This document shows positions 14,424 to 21,887 of a stretch of DNA of 36,810 bases, piece by piece (position 1 is the first letter of the stretch; every line of letters begins with the position of its first letter). The position numbers were made by a program, and so were the translations under genes. The notes beneath the pieces were generated by a model that saw nothing but the letters and a program-made list of their open reading frames with translations, was not told the origin of the DNA and made no database searches. Source of the stretch: Prevotella sp. P5-108 (GTDB taxonomy: Bacteria > Bacteroidota > Bacteroidia > Bacteroidales > Bacteroidaceae); the NCBI RefSeq assembly GCF_002251385.1, contig NZ_NPJJ01000034.1, forward strand, positions 1-36,810, written 5' to 3'.

Positions 14424-14432
14424 GCAAATATA
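14424..14432 (-). promoter_or_regulatory. Promoter -7 element of the RHS cassette cluster
   Basis: The minus strand reads TATATTTGC, matching TAnnTTTGC; the -33 region is weak. It is the only convincing promoter found upstream of the cassette genes down to 11172, which overlap or lie close together and may form one transcript. Confidence 0.55.
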
Positions 14433-14556
14433 ATAATGTACACACGTGCCAAGGAAATCGGGGGAAAAGTGATGGCTCGGGGCGAAAAAGTATGATACAG
14501 CCTACTTGAGGCCTGATGTGGTCAAGTATATGGCCATCTTAGTGTACGGATATATC

Positions 14557-14596
14557 CAAAAGAGGCAGACACCGTAGCTTGACGGTGCCTGCCTCT
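14557..14596 (-). terminator. Terminator of the fumarase gene
   Basis: 15-bp stem (14561-14575 with 14582-14596), one G-T-type mismatch, 6-nt loop; the minus strand continues with TTTT and GGATAT. It lies 24 nt past the stop codon. Confidence 0.88.
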
Positions 14597-14619
14597 GATA
14601 TCATTGACCAGCCCGAGGC

Positions 14620-16275
14620 TTAGTCTTTCTTGCAGTTGCAGGGAGTCCAGGGCTTGAGCTGCTTGAAGAAGTCATTGCCCTTGTCGTCGACGAGGATGAA
14701 AGCGGGGAAGTCTTCGACCACAATCTTCCAGATGGCCTCCATACCCAGTTCGGGATACTCTACACACTCGATGCTTTTGATGCTGCTCTGCGAGAGTACA
14801 GCAGCCACGCCACCGATGGTGCCGAGGTAGAAACCGCCATGCTTCTCGCACGCGTCGGTAACCATCTGGCTGCGGTTGCCCTTGGCTATCATCACCAGAC
14901 TTGCTCCATGAGACTGGAATTCATCTACATAGGGGTCCATACGGTTGGCTGTGGTGGGGCCCATTGAGCCACAGGGATAGCCAGCGGGAGTCTTGGCGGG
15001 TCCGGCATAGAGTATGGGGTGATCCTTGAAGTACTGTGGCATCTCCTCGCCGACGTCGAGACGCGCCTTGAGCTTGGCGTGAGCGATGTCGCGGGCTACG
15101 ATGATGGTACCCTTGAGGTTGACGCGGGTAGAGACGGGATACTTGGTGAGCTCGGCACGCACGGCGTCGATGCCCTTGTCCAGGTCTATCTCGATGCCCT
15201 TGGCGCCTTCTCCGGGGCGACGATACTCTTCGGGGATGAGGTCAGAGGGGTTGGTGTCCATCTTCTCGAGCCAGATACCGTCACGGTTGATCTTGGCCTT
15301 GATGTTGCGGTCTGCCGAGCAGCTTACGCCCATACCGATGGGGCAGCTTGCGCCGTGGCGGGGCAGACGTATCACGCGGATGTCGTGGGCCAGAGCCTTG
15401 CCGCCGAACTGTGCGCCGAGTCCAATCTTGTGGGCCTCGTCGAGGAGCTTCTGCTCGAGGTCGATGTCGCGGAAAGCGCGGCCGGTCTCGTCGCCTGTGG
15501 TAGGTAGCGTGTCATAATACTTGATGCTGGCGAGCTTGACGGTGAGCAGGTTCTTTTCTGCCGAGGTGCCGCCGATGACAAAGGCGATGTGGTAGGGAGG
15601 ACATGCGGCTGTGCCCAGACTCTTCATCTTCTCTACGAGGAAGGGCAGGAGAGTGCCCTCGTTCTGTATGGTAGCCTTGGTCATGGGGTAGAAGTAGGTC
15701 TTATTGGCTGAGCCACCACCCTTGGCCACCATCACGAAGCGGTATTCCTCGCCCTCGACAGCCTCGATGTCTATCTGGGCAGGGAGGTTGCAGCGTGTGT
15801 TGACCTCGTCATACATGTTGAGCGGGGCGTTCTGTGAGTAGCGCAGATTGTCCTCGGTGAAGGTGTTGTAGACACCGCGGCTCAGCGCCTCTTCGTCCTC
15901 AAAGCCAGTCCATACCTGCTGACCCTTCTCGCCGTGGATGATGGCGGTGCCGGTATCCTGGCAGAAGGGCAGGATGCCCTTGACAGCAGTCTCGGCATTG
16001 CGCAGGAACTGCAGCGCTACATACTTGTCGTTCTCCGACGACTCGGGGTCGCGCAGGATGGCAGCCACCTGCTCGTTGTGCTCACGGCGGAGGGTGAACT
16101 CTACGTCGTGGAACGCCTGCTGAGCCAACAGCGTGAGCGCTTCCTTGCTTACTTTCAGTATTTCTTTGCCTTCAAATTCGCCGGTGCTTACACCCTCGGT
16201 GCTGAGCAGGCGATACTCCGTTGTGTCCGGGCCAAGCTGGAACATGGGAGCATACTTAAAATCTGGAGTTGCCAT
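14620..16275 (-). CDS. Fumarate hydratase, class I ([4Fe-4S])
   Basis: A 551-residue class I fumarase, similar in length to E. coli FumA/FumB. It interconverts fumarate and (S)-malate in the cytoplasm, and in Bacteroidales supports the reductive branch that makes succinate and propionate. The iron-sulfur ligands are at C105 ([10 protein letters not shown]), C225 (AACPPYH) and C319 (GVSCSADRN), essentially the E. coli positions. The substrate-binding stretch KGGGSANK (about 185-192) and the C-terminal [14 protein letters not shown] region ([23 protein letters not shown]) are intact. N- and C-terminal halves are fused as usual for this class. It is monocistronic, with a candidate promoter at 16375-16382 and a strong terminator. 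Oxygen-sensitive cluster chemistry fits an anaerobe. Confidence 0.97.
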   Translation of the reverse strand: MATPDFKYAPMFQLGPDTTEYRLLSTEGVSTGEFEGKEILKVSKEALTLLAQQAFHDVEFTLRREHNEQVAAILRDPESSENDKYVALQFLRNAETAVKGILPFCQDTGTAIIHGEKGQQVWTGFEDEEALSRGVYNTFTEDNLRYSQNAPLNMYDEVNTRCNLPAQIDIEAVEGEEYRFVMVAKGGGSANKTYFYPMTKATIQNEGTLLPFLVEKMKSLGTAACPPYHIAFVIGGTSAEKNLLTVKLASIKYYDTLPTTGDETGRAFRDIDLEQKLLDEAHKIGLGAQFGGKALAHDIRVIRLPRHGASCPIGMGVSCSADRNIKAKINRDGIWLEKMDTNPSDLIPEEYRRPGEGAKGIEIDLDKGIDAVRAELTKYPVSTRVNLKGTIIVARDIAHAKLKARLDVGEEMPQYFKDHPILYAGPAKTPAGYPCGSMGPTTANRMDPYVDEFQSHGASLVMIAKGNRSQMVTDACEKHGGFYLGTIGGVAAVLSQSSIKSIECVEYPELGMEAIWKIVVEDFPAFILVDDKGNDFFKQLKPWTPCNCKKD

Positions 16276-16374
16276 GTTGTTTTGTTTATAATGTGTTATT
16301 GTCGTTGTCGTTGTAATTCAGTGCCCCGCAGAGATGACCGTTGTCGCAGTGGGAGTCATACCTGTTGGGCATGA

Positions 16375-16382
16375 CAAAGTTA
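16375..16382 (-). promoter_or_regulatory. Fumarase promoter -7 element
   Basis: The minus strand reads TAACTTTG; the leader would be about 95 nt. The -33 region is only approximate (ATTG). Confidence 0.6.
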
Positions 16383-16465
16383 GCAATAATTTCTGACACA
16401 ATGCCACTTTACCGGATATTTCTTGCATAATCGTCGAAGAAATGCTCTGCCGCATTACCCCAAAC

Positions 16466-16487
16466 GGTCATTAGGCCGTTAGGTGTG
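16466..16487. repeat. 22-nt repeat, copy 2
   Basis: Identical over 22 nt to 11167-11188. It is followed at once by a relative of the GCGATTAGCCGAAGGCGTTA repeat. Confidence 0.75.
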
Positions 16488-16510
16488 ATGCGCTTAGCCT
16501 CAGGCGTTAC
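16488..16510. repeat. Divergent copy of the TTAGCC..AGGCGTTAC repeat
   Basis: TGCGCTTAGCCTCAGGCGTTAC resembles the motif at 30742-30763 and 36361-36382 (TGCGATTAGCCGAAGGCGTTA) with three to four substitutions. It abuts the ~197-bp dispersed element. Confidence 0.55.
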
Positions 16511-16543
16511 TTGCAGCAGGACATAATATAGGATGATATAAAC

Positions 16544-16740
16544 ACAAAAAGCCATGGCGGCTGTTGTCGGCTTCGCCTTTTTGGTGACGGTGGCGACGCC
16601 AGTCGGAAAACGAATTTTCCTCCTTGTCATCACCACCATCCCCAACGCCATGCGCTGCATGGCGACAACAGTCGCCATGGTAAAAAAAAAGCGGCCGTTG
16701 GCCGTTCAAAAAGTCCGCCGTTGGCGGTAAAAAACAACTG
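16544..16740. repeat. Dispersed ~196-bp element, copy A
   Basis: High identity to 30268-30462 in the same orientation. Near its ends are complementary arms (CCATGGCGGCTGTTGTCG at 16552-16569, CGACAACAGTCGCCATGG at 16663-16680). Two 5-bp GC hairpins with GTT loops follow (CGGCC/GGCCG at 16692-16704, CCGCC/GGCGG at 16715-16727), each bordered by A-runs on the plus strand, so by T-runs on the minus. No transposase is encoded. A minus-strand frame is conserved in both copies but I judge it a by-product of the repeat. The rest of 16276-16990 holds the fumarase and LRR promoters and no gene. Confidence 0.85.
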
Positions 16741-16929
16741 CTTGTAGTGGCTCATCGAAGAGAGCAATGAAGAAGAGGTGTTATATAAAGAAATAAGCTA
16801 ATCACTTTTTGTGTCTTCTTATGCGAGTATATAGAGAATATCGAAGCGCATGTTACTCATTTCTTGTTGGCAGAGTGGGCGCGTGATTATCGAAAAATGC
16901 ACCAGAGGTGGGAAAAAAGTCAACATTTA

Positions 16930-16962
16930 TTTGCAGGTGTCTCTGCTAATTAGTACTTTTGC
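16930..16962 (+). promoter_or_regulatory. Promoter of the LRR protein gene
   Basis: TTTG (16930-16933), a 20-nt spacer and TACTTTTGC (16954-16962) match the Bacteroidetes consensus. The start near 16965 fixes the translation start at ATG 16991 and not at the earlier in-frame ATG 16850. Confidence 0.8.
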
Positions 16963-16990
16963 CGTTATACAGAACTATACCTACAGTCAT

Positions 16991-18643
16991 ATGAATGCAA
17001 AACGACTATTACTCCTGACGGCTGTATGCCTGACCATCGGAGTCACAGAGGCGCCTGCCCAGGGTTTTCTCAACAAGCTGAAGAAGAAGGGAATGAAAAT
17101 CATCAAAGATGCCGTTCCTAATCCCGTGAAAGACGTGACCGACGCGGCTTCAAATCCAGAACGCGTAGTAAACAGAGCCAAGAACCGTGTGACCGGCGGC
17201 CATGCCTCGCAGTGTGGCGACAGCCGACGCTCCCGAGCCCAGACGACCAGTCGTGCCGCCACTGGCCAGCGACGCGAGGTAAAACCTGCTCAAAAGCAAA
17301 TCACCATCAAACTCTACCGAGGTCTGGGACCATCGACGTGGGAGGGACGCAAGACCCAGCATACCCCCAAGCCACCTATGCAGTGTCCCAAGCAGCCCGA
17401 CTGGTTTAGTTCACTCCCTTTCCCATATGAAATGGACAACGCCACCCTCGCCGAAGAGTGTGCGATGATAAACAATTGGGTCCAGGATGGCAAACCATCG
17501 TGCGAGCCGGTGCTCGTGCGTCGTGAGCAGATTAACGATGAAATCTCCGCCCGTCATCATGCTCTCGACAAAGCAGTCGAATATCTGCTCAGCGACCACG
17601 AGAACGAAGACGGCTACTACGAAGCGGCTGAGCCGCTGGAGGACGATTTCTTCAAGCATGCCATGCAGTCAGACCTGGCGCCCTTGTACCCAGGGCTGAA
17701 TGAAAAGACCGTAGAGTATTTCAAAAGCATAGACCGCAAGACCAAGGAGATTACGGTGCGTGTGTATGAGGGCAACTCGGCGTATGATAACAAGATGCAT
17801 ATCGGCGAGATGTGGTTCAATCTGCACTTCGGTGACCGCACAGCAACCCTCGAGAGGCTGGACAATGACGAGTCGGTAGGCAAAGACTATACCGTGCCTT
17901 CCACTGTGCGCTATGCAGGTTGCGTCTTCCGCGTGACGGAAATCGGCGCAAGCGCCTTCCAAGGCATGAAGATGCGGTCGGTGACACTCTCGCCGGGTCT
18001 GAAGGTCATTGGCACCCACGCGTTCTACGAAACCCGCATCTCAGAAATCAGCATACCGCCCACGGTGACCAAGATAGACTCCCACGCCTTCGGTGCAAAT
18101 CCCGCACTCAAGCGCATCGTCCTGCCCAACAGCGTGAAGACCATAGGACGTGGCGTCTTCTCGGGTTGTACCGGGCTCACCGAAGCCGTATTGCCCAACC
18201 GCGTGGAAACAATGGAGAATACGGTGTTCTGGGGTTGCAAGTCGCTCACCAGCGTGACCCTGCCCCAAAACCTCACCGAGCTGGAGGAAGCTACCTTTAG
18301 AGACTGCACCTCGCTTACCCATGTCGACTTGCCCCAGTCGGTAGCTGTCATCAAGGAAAACGCATTCTGCAACACTGCCATGACCTCTGTGCCCTTGACC
18401 GAGAGCCTCAAGGAGATACGGAGTGGCGCTTTTGAGGACTGCAACAGACTCACTTCGGTCTCGCTGCCCAGCCGCGTGGCGTTAGACATGTGGGCGTTCA
18501 AGAACTGCAAGTCTCTGCGCAAGGCAGCCATCGGCGTGCAGTACAAGGACATACCCGACGATGTCTACATGATGTTCATTGGCTGTCCGTTTGCCCAGAA
18601 GCCACTGACCAAGATGCCCGCCTGCGTGACATTCAACGAGTAG
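16991..18643 (+). CDS. BspA-like leucine-rich-repeat secreted protein
   Basis: A 550-residue protein with a signal peptide (LLLLTAVCLTIGVTEAPAQ). A basic linker and a unique ~250-residue middle region follow, with KQITIKLYRGLGPSTWEG and a later echo of it, KEITVRVYEGNSAYDN. At about residues 315-515 are tandem ~23-residue LRR_5 repeats of the Treponema/BspA type (VTEIGASAFQGMKMRSVTLS, IGTHAFYETRISEISIP, KTIGRGVFSGCTGLTEAVLP). Such repeats build surface adhesins that bind host matrix or other bacteria. No C-terminal sorting domain is obvious, so anchoring is unknown. The repeats give way to KDIPDDVYMMFIGCPFAQKP at the end. Monocistronic, with its own promoter and a hairpin downstream. Confidence 0.85.
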   Translation: MNAKRLLLLTAVCLTIGVTEAPAQGFLNKLKKKGMKIIKDAVPNPVKDVTDAASNPERVVNRAKNRVTGGHASQCGDSRRSRAQTTSRAATGQRREVKPAQKQITIKLYRGLGPSTWEGRKTQHTPKPPMQCPKQPDWFSSLPFPYEMDNATLAEECAMINNWVQDGKPSCEPVLVRREQINDEISARHHALDKAVEYLLSDHENEDGYYEAAEPLEDDFFKHAMQSDLAPLYPGLNEKTVEYFKSIDRKTKEITVRVYEGNSAYDNKMHIGEMWFNLHFGDRTATLERLDNDESVGKDYTVPSTVRYAGCVFRVTEIGASAFQGMKMRSVTLSPGLKVIGTHAFYETRISEISIPPTVTKIDSHAFGANPALKRIVLPNSVKTIGRGVFSGCTGLTEAVLPNRVETMENTVFWGCKSLTSVTLPQNLTELEEATFRDCTSLTHVDLPQSVAVIKENAFCNTAMTSVPLTESLKEIRSGAFEDCNRLTSVSLPSRVALDMWAFKNCKSLRKAAIGVQYKDIPDDVYMMFIGCPFAQKPLTKMPACVTFNE

Positions 18644-18690
18644 AGCCCCTCTCTCTACACAGATATATCGGCCGTCATGGCCTTAACGAC

Positions 18691-18716
18691 AAGAGCAGCC
18701 CATCGGGGCTGCTCTT
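18691..18716. terminator. Bidirectional hairpin between the LRR gene and lrgB
   Basis: A perfect 11-bp stem AAGAGCAGCCC/GGGCTGCTCTT with loop ATCG sits between convergent genes. T-runs are weak on both sides. Confidence 0.68.
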
Positions 18717-18755
18717 ATTGTTAGGTTCCTATAGACCGTATGCTGCTGGGCGCTC

Positions 18756-19451
18756 TCAGCTCATCAACTCGACGACGGAGGGGGTAAGCAGCGCGGTCAG
18801 TATGCCGTTGAGCGTGAGTCCGAGGCTGGCGTAGGCTCCCACAAACTCGTCGCGCTCCATCGCCACCGATGTGCCCACGGCATGCGATGCCGCTCCGAGC
18901 GACAGGCCCTTGGCCATGGGGTTGTGTATATGGCCCACCGCCATGAGCTTGAAGCCCACCACGCCGCCTATGAGTCCGGTTATCACGACGATGGCTGCCG
19001 TGAGCGATGGTATGCCGCCCAGTGTCTGCGTCACCTCCATCGCTATGGGCGTGGTCACCGACTTGCTGGCGAGCGACGCCACCACCTCGCGCGAGGCGCC
19101 GAGCATGCGCGCTGTCGCCACCACGCTGATGATGCCCACGATGCACCCCATCATCTGCGAAGCCAGTATCGGCAATATCTGCTTCTTGATCTGCGACAGC
19201 TGCAGATAGAGCGGCACTCCCAGAGCTACCACCGCAGGCTTCAGCCAGAACTCTATCATCTGTCCGCTTTTGTGGTAGGTGTCGTAGGGTATGTCGCAAG
19301 CTGTGAGAAACGCTATCATCAGCCCTATCGCTATCAGTATAGGGTTGAGCAGGATGGACCCCGTGCGGCGCTGCAGCATCTTGGCACCCTGGTAGATGCC
19401 GAAGGTGAGCGCCAGGAGGAAGTACTCGTTGGTCAGGATTTGGTCAATCAT
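18756..19451 (-). CDS. lrgB: LrgB-family membrane protein
   Basis: A 231-residue integral membrane protein with the LrgB/CidB fold. Recognisable segments are LTFGIYQGAKMLQRRTGSIL, LNPILIAIGLMI, FWLKPAVVALGVPLYLQ, SLASKSVTTPIAMEV and KGLSLGAASHAVGTS. LrgA/LrgB proteins are holin/antiholin-like modulators of murein hydrolase activity; in other bacteria homologues also act in pyruvate or glycolate transport, so the precise role is open. The start overlaps the lrgA stop by 8 bp, indicating an operon. Full length for the family. Confidence 0.95.
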   Translation of the reverse strand: MIDQILTNEYFLLALTFGIYQGAKMLQRRTGSILLNPILIAIGLMIAFLTACDIPYDTYHKSGQMIEFWLKPAVVALGVPLYLQLSQIKKQILPILASQMMGCIVGIISVVATARMLGASREVVASLASKSVTTPIAMEVTQTLGGIPSLTAAIVVITGLIGGVVGFKLMAVGHIHNPMAKGLSLGAASHAVGTSVAMERDEFVGAYASLGLTLNGILTALLTPSVVELMS

Positions 19452-19836
19452 GCTTGCTCCTTTCTTCCATCTTGTCCTTGATTTTGTTCGTAATCTTCTT
19501 CTCGCCCTTTGCCACCACCTGGTGGGTGTGGCCCGTGACCAGCAGCACCAGGGCGGTGCTTACCAGTGTGGCGCCGACGATGGGCATCAGCTCTGCCCTA
19601 ATCAGGTCGAAGTGCAGCATCAGCGCAACGCCTGGCGGCACGAAGAAGAAGCCCAGATTGGCTATCAGGAAGTCGGTAAGACCTCTTACCCATTCCAGTT
19701 TTATCACTTTTACCTTCAGCAGCAGCGTGAGCAGCAGCATACCTATGATGCTTGAAGGCAGTTTCACTCCGGTGAGCATCGTTATCAGCTCGCCCGCAGC
19801 CATACATCCGAAGAGGATGAAGCATTGTCTGACCAT
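19444..19836 (-). CDS. lrgA: LrgA/CidA-family membrane protein
   Basis: A 130-residue protein with about four membrane helices (FILFGCMAAGELITML, SSIIGMLLLTLLL, FLIANLGFFFVPPGVALM, ALVLLVTGHTHQVV) and a charged cytoplasmic tail. The family signature KLPSSIIGMLLL is present. It is holin-like and works with LrgB encoded directly downstream. A TACCTTTGC promoter element lies about 55 nt upstream. No LytSR-type regulator is in the window. Confidence 0.94.
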   Translation of the reverse strand: MVRQCFILFGCMAAGELITMLTGVKLPSSIIGMLLLTLLLKVKVIKLEWVRGLTDFLIANLGFFFVPPGVALMLHFDLIRAELMPIVGATLVSTALVLLVTGHTHQVVAKGEKKITNKIKDKMEERSKHD

Positions 19837-19889
19837 AATTTACACGATGAAGGGTTATCCTATTAACACTCTTATAATTGTAATCGGGT

Positions 19890-19898
19890 GCAAAGGTA
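19890..19898 (-). promoter_or_regulatory. lrgAB promoter -7 element
   Basis: The minus strand reads TACCTTTGC; leader about 50 nt. No clear -33 TTTG. Confidence 0.6.
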
Positions 19899-20058
19899 TA
19901 TAAAATATCCGACATGGCGTGTACTCATGCCCCTAAACTTTAGGATAGCCCACATGCAGCCCCCTCGTTACGCCCCGCCATCGCCATCATGCCCTTGCGA
20001 GGCGTCGGGGCGTCTCAAGTGGTTGTGCAGCAGGCGTCTGCCGGCCTCCTGTTGACCT

Positions 20059-20146
20059 CTGTCGGTTCGTATCTTATGTTACGTGACCTCGTGCCTTACG
20101 ATACGTGTCCTCGTAACATAAGTCACGGGCCCACGTATCGTATGAC
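20059..20146. repeat. Four-unit 22-bp array with interleaved inverted arms (pseudoknot topology)
   Basis: Units start at 20059, 20081, 20103 and 20125. All have CGT at unit positions 10-12, C at 15, TA at 17-18 and G at 20; the middle two share ACGTGnCCTCGT. Arm CTTATGTTACG (20073-20083) is the perfect complement of 20112-20122. Arm TACGATACGTG (20097-20107) is the perfect complement of 20132-20142. The order L1-L2-R1-R2 is that of an H-type pseudoknot with two 11-bp stems. It lies in a 456-bp gap (19837-20292) that has no convincing gene. The 22-bp period is not a codon multiple. Confidence 0.7.
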
Positions 20147-20208
20147 ACGAGCCGCCAATGTGGCTCCGTGGCTCAGCCAGTGGGCCCGGCAGAGCGCCGC
20201 CAACGACA

Positions 20209-20234
20209 GAGAGCAGCCTGTGGGGGCTGCTCTC
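20209..20234 (-). terminator. Hairpin downstream of the M1-like peptidase gene
   Basis: A perfect 10-bp stem GAGAGCAGCC/GGCTGCTCTC with a 6-nt loop, about 60 nt past the stop. The T-run is poor, so it may act as a 3' stabiliser as well as a terminator. Confidence 0.58.
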
Positions 20235-20292
20235 GTGGTCTTGTAGGGTCGGTATGCTGGCGGGCGTCATCGGTCTTGCGCTATGGATGGTG

Positions 20293-21813
20293 CTATTGGT
20301 TCAGCCGGCGCTCTATCCACAGGCAGTCATCATGGCTCAGCCGTCGGCTTGTCTCTGCCTCGAATTCGCGCTGGCTGCCTATGCGCTTGGCAGCAAGATG
20401 GTGCATGAGGTCGAAGAAAGCCTTGTCGCCAATGCGCTGTTGCAGGTCGTAGAGCAGCACGGCACCCTTGTGGTAAAACGTGTAAAAGGCACCATTGGCC
20501 TGGCGGTTCAGGCCCCGTATTGGGCAGGCTGTGCGTGCCCACTCGCGGTAAGCCTCTATATAGTCATCGTAGACGGCAGACCCCAAGTGCTGCTTTATGG
20601 CGCACAGCGAACTGTACTGGGCAAAGCTCTCGTTGAGCCAGTCTTCCCACTGGTCGGTGGGTGCCGATGACCACCAGAAGTGCCCAATCTCATGGGCAAG
20701 CAGCTGGTACAGCCATTCGTTGTAGCGCTGACAGCAGCAGACGATGAAATTGCGTCGGCTGTAGGCACCGCCGCCCCCTGCAGGAAAGAGGAATATACGC
20801 AGCTGGCGCCCGTTGGGCTCAAGGCGGTACAGACGGGCATAGTAGTCCATTATCTCGGCACTGCGAACAGCCACCGAGTCGGCATCGGCGTCGGGGAAGC
20901 CCAGCGATACCACCTCAATCTTACGGTTGTTGTGGCTGACGGTCTTCTGCTTGAGGTCGGGCGAGGCGATGATGGTGTAGTCGAAGCCCTCCCAGGGCTG
21001 CGCCATATGCCAGGAGTCGGCCTTGCGGCTGATGATGCCCGAGCCGGTAAGTTCGAAGCCAGGGGTGATGTGGATATCTATGTTGGCGGTCGACGTCTCG
21101 TGGTCGATGTCTATCGGATACCACCCCATGTAGTAGGTGAGCATGACCAGACTGCTGTCGCAGGCGGCAAAGCCATCTTCGGGTATGCTGTCGAGCCGGC
21201 AGGTATAGGCAGTGGTGATGCGCGCCGCTCCCCGCGCTGTCCCGGCGTCTATGCGCAGCCGTCCCGATGGGCTTATCCAGGGTGCCTCGATGTCTTTGGC
21301 AAACTCGTAGCGGGTGGCTCGTCCATTGACAGCCACTCGTGACAGCTGGGTATATCGCCACAGATAGAGGTCGGCATGGCTGTTGCCACGGAAGTCGATG
21401 TCAATGTCGGCCCGCACATCGATGCGCTTGGCGGCAACGTCTATGGTCAGGTCTATGTCGTAGCTGTTTACGATGGGGGTGTTGTTGAGCTTGGTGGCAG
21501 TGTCGGTCTGGCATGGCCGCGGCGACTCTGACGCTGCTTCTATCCTTGCCTTGCGCAATCGGTCTTTGACCTGGCTCCATCGGCTGTCGCTGTGGTAGGG
21601 CCTTAACCGAGGCTCGAGCAGCAGCTCGGGCAAGAGGTCAGCATCTCGGGCTCCGTAGAGAGTGGCCATACGGTCGAGACTGTAGAAGAGGCTGTCTTTG
21701 CAGCCTTGTCGGGCGAAGTTCATGGCATGCCCATACAGGGTGCTTTCGCTCTGGCATGCTGCGGCGATGGTCTGCAGCAAGGCGATGATGATGGCAATGG
21801 TTCTGGTTTTCAT
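20293..21813 (-). CDS. M1-like gluzincin metallopeptidase, exported
   Basis: A 506-residue protein with an N-terminal signal (IAIIIALLQTIAAACQ); the Cys at 20 could be lipidated but the lipobox is marginal. An aminopeptidase-N-like beta domain begins near residue 115 (NSYDIDLTIDVAAKRIDVRA). The catalytic domain carries HEIGH (374-378) and the third zinc ligand E395 in WLNESFAQY. The spacing from H378 to E395 is 16 residues, against 18 in classical M1 enzymes. The GAMEN substrate-binding motif is not seen; the corresponding stretch is AGGGGAYSRRNF. It may be an endopeptidase or have altered N-terminus recognition. Separated from the M16 gene upstream by a terminator, so transcribed apart. Confidence 0.85.
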   Translation of the reverse strand: MKTRTIAIIIALLQTIAAACQSESTLYGHAMNFARQGCKDSLFYSLDRMATLYGARDADLLPELLLEPRLRPYHSDSRWSQVKDRLRKARIEAASESPRPCQTDTATKLNNTPIVNSYDIDLTIDVAAKRIDVRADIDIDFRGNSHADLYLWRYTQLSRVAVNGRATRYEFAKDIEAPWISPSGRLRIDAGTARGAARITTAYTCRLDSIPEDGFAACDSSLVMLTYYMGWYPIDIDHETSTANIDIHITPGFELTGSGIISRKADSWHMAQPWEGFDYTIIASPDLKQKTVSHNNRKIEVVSLGFPDADADSVAVRSAEIMDYYARLYRLEPNGRQLRIFLFPAGGGGAYSRRNFIVCCCQRYNEWLYQLLAHEIGHFWWSSAPTDQWEDWLNESFAQYSSLCAIKQHLGSAVYDDYIEAYREWARTACPIRGLNRQANGAFYTFYHKGAVLLYDLQQRIGDKAFFDLMHHLAAKRIGSQREFEAETSRRLSHDDCLWIERRLNQ

Positions 21814-21819
21814 GTCGGG

Positions 21820-21863
21820 TGTTGAAAAGAAAACCTCGGCAGCACCACAGGGCGCTGCCGAGG
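21820..21863 (-). terminator. Terminator of the M16 peptidase gene
   Basis: A perfect 10-bp stem CCTCGGCAGC/GCTGCCGAGG (21834-21843 and 21854-21863); on the minus strand it is followed by TTTTCTTTTC. Confidence 0.88.
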
Positions 21864-21887
21864 TCGTTATAGGGTAACGTGTGGATA

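Noticed and set aside
16409..16709. Minus-strand frames in the ~196-bp element (reading RITPNGLMTVWG and MNGQRPLF)
   Set aside because: Conserved between copies only because the DNA repeat is conserved; they lie over strong inverted repeats and show no protein-like features.
19989..20246. 85-codon frame across the 22-bp array
   Set aside because: The 22-bp period breaks codon phase between units, so the peptide has no repeat structure; no start context or domain.
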